DNA of 5,534 nt from NCBI GenBank assembly GCA_003819975.1, contig RPPU01000338.1, positions 1 to 5,534 of the forward strand, given 5' to 3'. The translations under genes were made by a program, and so were the position numbers. The stretch is from Desulfobacteraceae bacterium (GTDB lineage Bacteria > Desulfobacterota > DSM-4660 > Desulfatiglandales > HGW-15). The notes below the pieces were generated by a model. That model had not been told where the DNA came from and searched no databases. It saw only the letters and a list, made by a program, of their open reading frames with translations. Every line of letters begins with the position of its first letter. Position 1 is the first letter of the stretch. Below, piece after piece: positions 1 through 4,461 of the stretch.

Positions 1-770
1 AGCTTTTGCTTGCTGTTGCCCAAACCCAATCCCCAAAACCCGCCCGAACCGAAAGCCAGGAAGGAGTGAATGATTTGAAAACCCAAACCTTGGGGATCTT
101 CCCAGGGATTCAAAAAAGCCCACCAGCGTTTTAAACGGTAATCCGCCCGCCAGATCAACCAGAAAATAGCCGGCAAGGAGCAAAGCGCCAGGCCGGCCAA
201 ATGCCAAATTTTGACTCCGCCCACAAAAAGGATAAGCACCAGCCAGGCGCCGATGATGATGCAGGAACCCAGATCGGGCTGAACCAGAATCAAGCCCATG
301 AAAAGACCGGTGACAATCAAATGCGGTAAAAATCCTTTGGAGAAGATCGCCATGTCCGGCCCTTTTTTAGCCATGGAATAAGCCAGAAAAAAAGCCAGAC
401 TTAATTTGGCCAATTCCGACGGTTGGAACGAAAAGCCCGCTAAATGCAGCCAGCGGCTCGCTCCGCCCACCTTGACGCCCAAACCGGGAATCAGGACTAA
501 AACAAGCAACCCGAAACTGAAGATCAGAATCGGATAAATGAAATTTTGGTAAAACCGGGTCGGAATATTTTTGGCCAGGATCAGGCAAAAAAGCCCCATC
601 ACGCAAAAAGTGGCCTGGCGTTTCAGAAAAAAATAACTGTCACCGTACCGGTGCGCGGCCAGAAACGAGCTGGCGCTGTAGGTCATGATCAAACCGAAGC
701 AAAGCAGCAACAGTGTCGGAATCAGAAGCGTATAATCATAACCCGTATCTGTTTTTTGATTATCTTCCAC
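1..770 (-). CDS. ftsW: FtsW, SEDS-family septal peptidoglycan glycosyltransferase (partial, C-terminus cut by window)
   Basis: Integral membrane SEDS protein that polymerises lipid II into septal glycan, working with a class B PBP (FtsI). I translated this frame by hand: 256 residues are present before the window edge, against roughly 370-400 usual, so the last third is missing. Visible family blocks are YSASS (res 31-35), FFLKRQ (47-52), GVKVGGASRWL (98-108), FQPSELAKL (115-123), QPDLGS (164-169), AFLNPWEDPQG (218-228), then HSFLAFGSGG and GLGLGNSKQK at the edge. Long hydrophobic segments lie between them. The start is GTG at 770-768: AAGGAG sits 7 bases upstream and the frame opens with a short polar N-terminus before the first membrane helix. 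The start lies inside murD, giving an 11-base overlap with its stop and suggesting translational coupling. FtsW rather than RodA is favoured by position after murD. Confidence 0.96.
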   Translation of the reverse strand, partial: MEDNQKTDTGYDYTLLIPTLLLLCFGLIMTYSASSFLAAHRYGDSYFFLKRQATFCVMGLFCLILAKNIPTRFYQNFIYPILIFSFGLLVLVLIPGLGVKVGGASRWLHLAGFSFQPSELAKLSLAFFLAYSMAKKGPDMAIFSKGFLPHLIVTGLFMGLILVQPDLGSCIIIGAWLVLILFVGGVKIWHLAGLALCSLPAIFWLIWRADYRLKRWWAFLNPWEDPQGLGFQIIHSFLAFGSGGFWGLGLGNSKQK

Positions 771-2124
771 TCGGCAACTCCTTCACGGCCCGGCTGAAAG
801 CCCGGCCGCGTTGCGCATAATCCGTAAACATATCGAAACTGGAACAAGCCGGCGCCAGCAACACAACGTCTCCCGGCTCGGCCAGCGTATGCGCCTGGGT
901 AACGGCTTCACCCATATCCTTTACGACTTTGAAAGGAATTCGTCCCTCAAAAGCCCGGCAAAGCAATTCTTTGGATTCGCCCATCAGAACCGCCGCGCGC
1001 ACCGGCGCGGAACAAGCCCGGACCAGCGGTTCAGATTCGGCGCCCTTATGGCGGCCGCCGGCAATCAGGATGACCGGCCGGTCGAAACTCTGTATGGCTC
1101 GAATGGCCGCATCGATATTGGTGGCTTTGGAGTCATCGAAAAAATCCACTTCCCCGACGGTTCCCGTCCATTCCAACCGGTGGGCCAAACCGCGGAAACC
1201 ATGAATCGTCTGCCGAATCGCGGCGGGCGCAATGCCTAGGGCCGCACCGGCCAGGCCGCACGCCATCAGGTTTTCAAGATTGTGCCGGCCGGGTAATTTG
1301 TATGGCTTCAGATCGAAAAACTGTTCGTTGGCGCCCGGTAAAGCAAGCACCCATTGCTCTCCCTCTATAAAGGCCTGCCGGTTTTTTTCCCGGGCCAATC
1401 CGTAACGCAAGACCGTCATTCCGCGACCGGGGTCAAAGCGCCGCAGGCGTTCATCGTCATCGTTCAGGATCGCATATTGGCCCGGACCCTGCTGCCGCGT
1501 CATACTCAGTTTGGAGGCCGCATAAGCCTCATAATCGGGGTAGCGATCCAGATGATCGGGCGTGATGTTTAAAAGAATCGAAACCAGGGGGCTGAAATGC
1601 ACCATCAAATCCAGTTGAAAACTGCTGATCTCCAGGACCGCGTAATCGGCCTTCTGATGTCCGCTCAGATATTCAAAAACCGGCGTGCCGATGTTACCGC
1701 CCACAAAGACTTTCAATCCGGCCTGGGTCAGCAATGCTCCCAGAAAAGTCGTCACCGTCGATTTGCCGTTGGTGCCGGTCACGGCTAAAACAGGGATATT
1801 CATTTTTTCAATGGCCAACTCCAGATCGCCCCGAATGGGAATGCCTCGGCTGCGCGCCGCTTTCAAAGGCCCTAAGTCCAACGGCACACCCGGGCTGGCC
1901 ACAATCAATTCGGTTTTCAAAAAATCTTCTTCACGATGGCCGCCGGCTTCAACGCGGATGCCCCATTGGCCGACTTCCCGCAACAGTTCGGGACTGAGTT
2001 CGGAACGCGGCCGCATTTCACTGACCGTCACCTCCGCTCCCTCGCCGGCCAACCAATGAGCCGCGGCCTGACCCGATTTTCCCAAACCCACCACCAATAC
2101 TTTTTTATTTTTAAACTCGGTCAA
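760..2124 (-). CDS. murD: UDP-N-acetylmuramoyl-L-alanine--D-glutamate ligase (MurD)
   Basis: Cytoplasmic ATP-dependent ligase adding D-glutamate to UDP-MurNAc-L-Ala, the second amino acid of the peptidoglycan stem. At 454 residues it is full length for the family. The N-terminal Rossmann-like domain carries VVGLGKSG (res 11-18). The central Mur ligase domain has the P-loop GTNGKST (117-123), the NITPDHLDRY block (186-195) and a following SKLSM segment (204-208) that should hold the carbamylated lysine. GRHNLENLMA (279-288) marks the join to the C-terminal domain, which has DDSKATN (330-336) and the late LLAPACSSFDMF block (422-433) conserved in MurD. The start codon is TTG at 2124-2122, not ATG: the N-terminus then fits the family exactly and no better upstream start is in frame. 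Only a weak GAGG lies 9 bases upstream. The TTG overlaps the TGA of the small ORF before it (TTGA), so initiation probably depends on coupling. Its stop overlaps the ftsW start. Confidence 0.98.
   Translation of the reverse strand: MTEFKNKKVLVVGLGKSGQAAAHWLAGEGAEVTVSEMRPRSELSPELLREVGQWGIRVEAGGHREEDFLKTELIVASPGVPLDLGPLKAARSRGIPIRGDLELAIEKMNIPVLAVTGTNGKSTVTTFLGALLTQAGLKVFVGGNIGTPVFEYLSGHQKADYAVLEISSFQLDLMVHFSPLVSILLNITPDHLDRYPDYEAYAASKLSMTRQQGPGQYAILNDDDERLRRFDPGRGMTVLRYGLAREKNRQAFIEGEQWVLALPGANEQFFDLKPYKLPGRHNLENLMACGLAGAALGIAPAAIRQTIHGFRGLAHRLEWTGTVGEVDFFDDSKATNIDAAIRAIQSFDRPVILIAGGRHKGAESEPLVRACSAPVRAAVLMGESKELLCRAFEGRIPFKVVKDMGEAVTQAHTLAEPGDVVLLAPACSSFDMFTDYAQRGRAFSRAVKELPSGR
778..783 (-). 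promoter_or_regulatory. Shine-Dalgarno site for ftsW
   Basis: AAGGAG on the minus strand, 7 bases before the GTG at 770. It lies inside the last codons of murD. It decides the GTG start, as there is no ATG at the expected N-terminus. Confidence 0.75.
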
Positions 2125-2282
2125 TGTTTCAGGCCTCGCACCAGAAAAGCATAAAGAAATTTTTCATAAAACCGGCCGATCCGGCGCGATAACGATATGC
2201 TCAACCCCAAATCAAGCAAACGGCAATAAAGGTGCAAAGGATTCGTAACATGTTGCAACCACAATAAAGAGATTCTTTGCAT
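2121..2282 (-). CDS. Small basic protein of unknown function, 53 aa, coupled to murD
   Basis: Function unknown. A 53-codon ORF starts at ATG 2282-2280 with a very strong GGAGGA 4 bases upstream and ends in a TGA that overlaps the TTG start of murD. The protein is basic (8 Arg/Lys against 2 acidic residues) with alternating hydrophobic and charged residues. It opens MQRISLLWLQ, then has NPLHLYCRLLDLG (res 14-26), SRRIGRFYEKFLY (32-44) and a basic tail ending RGLKH. It has no signal peptide or clear full transmembrane helix; amphipathic helices that could sit at the membrane surface are plausible. The NPLHxYCRL and RxYE blocks look like conserved motifs rather than random sequence, and I have a faint, unverified memory of similar short proteins in deltaproteobacteria-like genomes. 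An in-frame ATG 18 codons upstream (2336) would overlap the preceding ORF and lacks this ribosome site, so I prefer the short form. It may also serve as a translational lead-in to murD. Confidence 0.62.
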   Translation of the reverse strand: MQRISLLWLQHVTNPLHLYCRLLDLGLSISLSRRIGRFYEKFLYAFLVRGLKH

Positions 2283-2286
2283 GACT

Positions 2287-2292
2287 TCCTCC
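2287..2292 (-). promoter_or_regulatory. Strong Shine-Dalgarno site for the 53-aa ORF
   Basis: GGAGGA on the minus strand, 4 bases before the ATG at 2282. It lies in the 13-base gap after the stop of the preceding small ORF. It selects this ATG over the in-frame one at 2336. Confidence 0.7.
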
Positions 2293-2295
2293 GGT

Positions 2296-2463
2296 TTAAG
2301 ATTTCTGGTCTCGCGTTTCCCGTTTTTGCGGTTCATGGCTCGTAAACCGCCAACCGAATAGCCTGGCCACTCCCTGTATTCTCGCGTCTGCCCACCATAG
2401 GTTTTGCAAAGACGGATTCGCCCCCTCGTACGTTCGCACAGTCACGCTTTCACCCGTTTTCAT
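2296..2463 (-). CDS. Hypothetical small ORF, 55 aa, directly after mraY
   Basis: Not recognised. A 55-codon ORF starts at ATG 2463-2461, 23 bases after the mraY stop, with GGAGGG 4 bases upstream. It ends 13 bases before the next small ORF. The product is hydrophilic, opening MKTGESVTVRTYEG, with a Trp-rich middle LQNLWWADARIQG (res 21-33) and a very basic, polar tail (HEPQKRETRDQKS). No membrane segment, signal peptide or known motif is visible. In favour of a gene are the ribosome site, the spacing and the tight packing in an operon. Against it, the last 13 or so codons lie in a degenerate 7-base periodic tract (2300-2334), which could mean a reading frame running through repeat-derived DNA. 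A longer version from 2544 would overlap the end of mraY and has no comparable ribosome site. Treat as a candidate only. Confidence 0.4.
   Translation of the reverse strand: MKTGESVTVRTYEGANPSLQNLWWADARIQGVARLFGWRFTSHEPQKRETRDQKS
2300..2334. repeat. Degenerate 7-bp periodic tract
   Basis: Read on the plus strand in steps of seven from 2300: GATTTCT, GGTCTCG, CGTTTCC, CGTTTTT, GCGGTTC. The third to sixth bases repeat a pyrimidine-rich pattern. On the minus strand this is a run of imperfect GAAACG-like units. It overlaps the 3' end of the 55-codon ORF. The same 7-base step is seen in a different tract at 3716-3757. Confidence 0.4.
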
Positions 2464-2467
2464 AATT

Positions 2468-2473
2468 CCCTCC
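2468..2473 (-). promoter_or_regulatory. Shine-Dalgarno site downstream of mraY
   Basis: GGAGGG on the minus strand, 4 bases before the ATG at 2463 and 14 to 19 bases after the mraY stop. It is the main evidence that the 55-codon ORF is, or once was, translated. It might equally be the remnant of an ancestral start for the next cell-wall gene. Confidence 0.5.
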
Positions 2474-2486
2474 ATTCGCCATTTGC

Positions 2487-3566
2487 TTATCTGAGCTTCA
2501 ACGTACTCATGGACAACACGGCCAGGATAATGGCCATGATCCAAAACCGCACCGTGACTTTTGATTCCGGCACGCCGATCAGCTCAAAATGGTGATGCAA
2601 AGGCGCCATGCGAAAAATCCGGCGCCCGCCCGTGATCTTAAAATAAGCCACTTGAAAAATAACCGAAAGCGCTTCCATCACAAAAATACCCCCGACCAGG
2701 ATCAATATAATTTCCTGCTTGGTGATAACGGCCACGATTCCCAACAGGGCGCCTAGGGGCAAAGAACCCACATCGCCCATGAACAAATCGGCCGGATAGC
2801 TGTTGAACCACAGAAACCCCAAGCCGGCGCCGACTACTGCTCCGCAAATAACGGTCAGTTCACCGCTGCCCGCCATATAGGGAATCTGCAAATAGTTCGC
2901 GATTCTCATGTTTCCGGCCAGATAAGTGAAAATCAGGTAGCTGAAAAAAGCGATAATAATCGGCCCAATGGCCAGACCGTCCAGGCCGTCGGTCAGGTTG
3001 ACGGCATTGGAGCTGCCGACAATAATGAAAACGATTAAGGGCACATACCAGAATCCCAAATCCGGAGTGATGTTTTTTAAAAACGGCACATTCAAGCGGG
3101 TATTGAAACCGGCATAAAAATAAAGGATCAACGCCGCGCTTAAAGCGACCAAAACTTGCAAGGAGAACTTCATTTTGGCGCTCAAACCGCGGTTATGCTT
3201 GCGCACTTTTTTGATATAATCATCGCTGAACCCGATCAAACCAAAGCAAAAAGTCACGATCAGCACCAACCAGACATAGAGATTGTTCAGTTCGGCCCAA
3301 AACAGGGTTGCCAGCATAATCGCCGGAAGCAAAAGACATCCGCCCATGGTGGGGGTGCCTTGTTTACTTTTGTGGCTTTCCGGGCCTTCTTCGCGGATAT
3401 ACTGGCCGACCTGCATGCGTCGCAATTGCTGAATGGTCCAGGACCCGAAAATAAACACCAGAAAAAGAGCAAATAAAGCGGCGACAATCGTGCGGAAAGT
3501 AATATACCGAAAGACGTTCAGCCACGAAATTTGATTGTGAAACGAATAAAGGAGATCATAAAGCAT
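2487..3566 (-). CDS. mraY: Phospho-N-acetylmuramoyl-pentapeptide-transferase (MraY)
   Basis: Polytopic inner-membrane enzyme that transfers phospho-MurNAc-pentapeptide from UDP to undecaprenyl phosphate, making lipid I. At 359 residues it matches the usual length of about 360. Diagnostic blocks in order: EGPESHKSKQGTPTMGG (res 60-76), the FSDDYIKK aspartate pair (D115, D116), SSNAVNLTDGLDGLA (185-199), NSYPADLFMGDVGSLPLGA (255-273, with catalytic-type D265), and the APLHHHFE histidine cluster (321-328). About ten hydrophobic segments are evident. The ATG at 3566 has AAGG 9 bases upstream, and the N-terminus (MLYDLLY) is typical. Unlike the usual murF-mraY junction, it is separated from the upstream genes by 478 non-coding bases, so it needs read-through or its own promoter. 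All key residues are intact. Confidence 0.98.
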   Translation of the reverse strand: MLYDLLYSFHNQISWLNVFRYITFRTIVAALFALFLVFIFGSWTIQQLRRMQVGQYIREEGPESHKSKQGTPTMGGCLLLPAIMLATLFWAELNNLYVWLVLIVTFCFGLIGFSDDYIKKVRKHNRGLSAKMKFSLQVLVALSAALILYFYAGFNTRLNVPFLKNITPDLGFWYVPLIVFIIVGSSNAVNLTDGLDGLAIGPIIIAFFSYLIFTYLAGNMRIANYLQIPYMAGSGELTVICGAVVGAGLGFLWFNSYPADLFMGDVGSLPLGALLGIVAVITKQEIILILVGGIFVMEALSVIFQVAYFKITGGRRIFRMAPLHHHFELIGVPESKVTVRFWIMAIILAVLSMSTLKLR

Positions 3567-3616
3567 GTTTTTTAACCTTCGATTATATTATTTTTTCTTG
3601 ATCCTTGTTTTTTTAC

Positions 3617-3660
3617 AGAGACATGCGCGTAGAGATGATTTTATATCTCTACGGGTCTCT
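3617..3660. repeat. Hairpin element copy 1 (GTAGAGA type, nested stems)
   Basis: Inner perfect 9-bp stem CGTAGAGAT (3628-3636) with ATCTCTACG (3645-3653) around the 8-base loop GATTTTAT. An outer 6-bp stem AGAGAC (3617-3622) with GTCTCT (3655-3660) encloses it. The foot carries GTAG, as REP-type elements often do. A second copy lies in the opposite orientation at 3895-3920. Confidence 0.75.
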
Positions 3661-3679
3661 ACGGAACCCTTGGCCCCTT
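3655..3679. repeat. 25-base direct repeat, copy 1
   Basis: Begins GTCTCTACGG and continues CCCTTG then CCCCTT. It matches 3912-3936 at 22 of 25 positions in the same orientation. It overlaps the right foot of hairpin copy 1, so the right arm and its flank are repeated directly while the hairpin loop is inverted. Confidence 0.65.
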
Positions 3680-3715
3680 CTTTTTTAACCCCTTTAACCT
3701 CTCTGTTTTTACTCC

Positions 3716-3757
3716 TTCATAATTCGATATTCGGTGTTCGATATTCGATATTCTCTT
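3716..3757. repeat. 7-bp tandem repeat, consensus TTCGATA
   Basis: Six units in exact 7-base register from 3716: TTCATAA, TTCGATA, TTCGGTG, TTCGATA, TTCGATA, TTCTCTT. Every unit begins TTC; the middle ones are the clearest. There is no coding sense in any frame that I trust. Confidence 0.7.
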
Positions 3758-3803
3758 TTTCTTAAATCTTTATTGGACAGACGCAAGGCCTGCCCCTACA
3801 AAA

Positions 3804-3822
3804 GGGCGAACGCCGTTCGCCC
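3804..3822 (-). repeat. GC-rich perfect palindrome, possible weak terminator on the minus strand
   Basis: GGGCGAACG and CGTTCGCCC flank a single central base, giving an 8-bp stem with a 3-base loop in practice. It is followed by CCCTAC on the plus strand, so on the minus strand GTAGG precedes it, a REP-like foot. On the minus strand it is followed by TTTT (3803-3800), so it could act as a weak intrinsic terminator about 220 bases after the response regulator stop. The T-run is too short to be sure. It sits within a larger inverted repeat, CGCAAGGCCT (3782-3791) with AGGCCTTGCG (3843-3852). Confidence 0.5.
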
Positions 3823-3834
3823 CTACACCCCCTA

Positions 3835-3860
3835 TCCGCCGTAGGCCTTGCGAAGGCGGA
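3835..3860. repeat. Short hairpin TCCGCC...GGCGGA
   Basis: TCCGCC (3835-3840) can pair with GGCGGA (3855-3860). An alternative inner stem GCCTT (3845-3849) with AAGGC (3853-3857) overlaps the right arm, so two folds compete. It is part of the same mosaic as the palindrome at 3804-3822. Confidence 0.5.
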
Positions 3861-3862
3861 TC

Positions 3863-3885
3863 GACCCCTCGAACCCTTCTCTTTA
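3863..3885. repeat. 23-base C/T-rich direct repeat, copy 1
   Basis: The core GACCCCTCGAACCCTT followed by CTCTTTA matches 4025-4047 at 22 of 23 positions in the same orientation. Shorter relatives of the CCCCTTGACCCC type occur elsewhere in the block. Confidence 0.65.
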
Positions 3886-3894
3886 TCCCTTGAA

Positions 3895-3920
3895 CGTAGA
3901 GACATAAAATCGTCTCTACG
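3895..3920. repeat. Hairpin element copy 2 (inverted relative to copy 1)
   Basis: Perfect 9-bp stem CGTAGAGAC (3895-3903) with GTCTCTACG (3912-3920) and loop ATAAAATC. The loop is the exact reverse complement of the copy 1 loop, so the element is inverted. The stem differs from copy 1 only at the loop-closing pair (C:G in place of T:A), and both sides changed, so pairing is kept. Confidence 0.75.
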
Positions 3921-3936
3921 GTCCCCTTGACCCCTT
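3912..3936. repeat. 25-base direct repeat, copy 2
   Basis: Begins GTCTCTACGG at the right arm of hairpin copy 2 and matches 3655-3679 at 22 of 25 positions. The shared flank CCCTTGxCCCCTT shows that the repeated unit extends beyond the hairpin itself. Confidence 0.65.
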
Positions 3937-3951
3937 AAATCCTTCTTCTTT

Positions 3952-3996
3952 CCCTTCTTTCCCTTCTTTCCCTTCTTTCCCTTCTTTCCCTTCTCT
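3952..3996. repeat. 9-bp tandem repeat CCCTTCTTT, about five units
   Basis: Four perfect units start at 3952, 3961, 3970 and 3979, followed by a one-base variant (CCCTTCTCT, 3988-3996) and preceded by a related T/C run. On the minus strand it reads AAAGAAGGG and would translate to Lys-Lys-Gly repeats, but no gene is supported there. Being a multiple of three, unit gain or loss keeps any frame. It is a good candidate for length variation between strains. Confidence 0.85.
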
Positions 3997-4024
3997 TTCT
4001 TCACCCTCGACCCCTTGGCCCCTG

Positions 4025-4047
4025 GACCCCTCGAACCCTTTTCTTTA
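4025..4047. repeat. 23-base C/T-rich direct repeat, copy 2, reaching the response regulator stop codon
   Basis: Matches 3863-3885 at 22 of 23 positions. Its last three plus-strand bases (TTA, 4045-4047) are the TAA stop of the response regulator on the minus strand. The repeat therefore runs right up to and includes that stop. Confidence 0.65.
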
Positions 4048-4461
4048 ATGATACCGCACCGCATGACTTTCTTTTTTTAGTTTTTTGATCGGATCTTTCA
4101 ATACGGTAGCAACCGCGTCCAGAAAGCGTTTGACCCGGAAGGGCTTGTGCAACATCGCAAAAACAGGCAAAACATCTTTACCGCCCAGATCCGCCCGGTC
4201 GCCGGGCATGCCGCTGATGACGATCACTTTTTCACGCCGCTTCTCTTTTTTCATGCGTTTCAACATGGCAATGCCGTCCAAGTGCGGCATCTGAATATCC
4301 GTAATCAAAAGGTCGAACCGGACTTTTTCCATTCGCTTCAAGCTCTCCCGTCCATCCTTGGCCAGGGTCACTTGAAAGCCCCGGTCCGAAAGCAGATCGA
4401 AAAGCAAATTGCGAATCTCGGCTTCATCATCAACAACCAGAATTTTTTTCAATGGATTCAT
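4045..4461 (-). CDS. Stand-alone response regulator receiver (CheY-like), 138 aa
   Basis: Single receiver domain with no output domain, so it would act by protein contact or as a phosphorelay intermediate. The fold's landmarks are all present: acidic pair D11-D12 in ILVVDDE, phospho-acceptor D55 in LLITDIQMPHLDG, the Ser/Thr switch position S83 in VIVISGMPG, and K106 in LHKPF. After the domain (about res 6-122) comes a short basic tail with DPIKKLKK. The start is ATG 4461-4459 with AGGAGG 6 bases upstream; the frame stays open upstream to 4683 but only as a shadow of murF. The ATG overlaps the TGA of murF (ATGA), so the two are translationally coupled and belong to one operon. No histidine kinase is visible in the window. 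The location inside a dcw cluster suggests, but does not show, a role in cell-wall or division control. The stop codon lies within a copy of an intergenic direct repeat. Confidence 0.95.
   Translation of the reverse strand: MNPLKKILVVDDEAEIRNLLFDLLSDRGFQVTLAKDGRESLKRMEKVRFDLLITDIQMPHLDGIAMLKRMKKEKRREKVIVISGMPGDRADLGGKDVLPVFAMLHKPFRVKRFLDAVATVLKDPIKKLKKESHAVRYH

Larger units (their letters stand above)
3567..4044. other. Repeat-rich non-coding region between the response regulator gene and mraY
   Basis: These 478 bases contain no convincing gene. They hold two inverted hairpin elements (3628-3653 and 3895-3920), a GC-rich palindrome (3804-3822), a larger inverted repeat around it (3782-3791 with 3843-3852), a hairpin at 3835-3860, a 7-bp tandem tract (3716-3757), a 9-bp tandem tract (3952-3996), and dispersed direct repeats of a C/T-rich CCCTTGACCCCTT type. 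The strand bias is striking: the plus strand is strongly pyrimidine-rich, so an operon transcript through it would be purine-rich. Reading frames here translate to repetitive Lys-Gly or Phe/Leu/Ser strings and look spurious. It probably grew by accumulation of small repeats inside the operon. Confidence 0.8.

Noticed and set aside
367..606. A 79-codon minus-strand frame inside ftsW
   Set aside because: It is a different frame from the one encoding the FtsW motifs, which is open from 770 to the window edge.
2404..2595. A plus-strand frame over the mraY 3' end and the spacer
   Set aside because: It is antisense to mraY, with no ribosome site or recognisable motif. Other plus-strand frames opposite murD, mraY, the response regulator and murF were dropped for the same reason.
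3582..3587. A perfect TATAAT on the minus strand just before mraY
   Set aside because: The expected start of transcription would fall near 3575, after the AAGG ribosome site, leaving a leader of about 9 bases. The -35 region is at best a 3 of 6 match. It is probably AT-rich chance sequence.
3617..3660. The first hairpin as an intrinsic terminator
   Set aside because: On the minus strand it is followed by GTAAAAAAA, not a T-run. The T-run lies on the wrong side for the operon's direction.
3565..3765. A 66-codon plus-strand frame opposite the mraY start
   Set aside because: It runs through the hairpin element and the 7-bp repeat, is antisense to the operon, and reads as low-complexity Phe/Leu/Ser.
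3600..4044. A possible CRISPR array
   Set aside because: The repeats are of several kinds, short, unevenly spaced, and lack a constant repeat-spacer pattern.
3762..4064. A 100-codon minus-strand frame with Lys-Gly-Lys repeats
   Set aside because: Its sequence is the translation of the 9-bp tandem and C/T-rich repeats, it overlaps the end of the response regulator, and it shows no ribosome site or domain.
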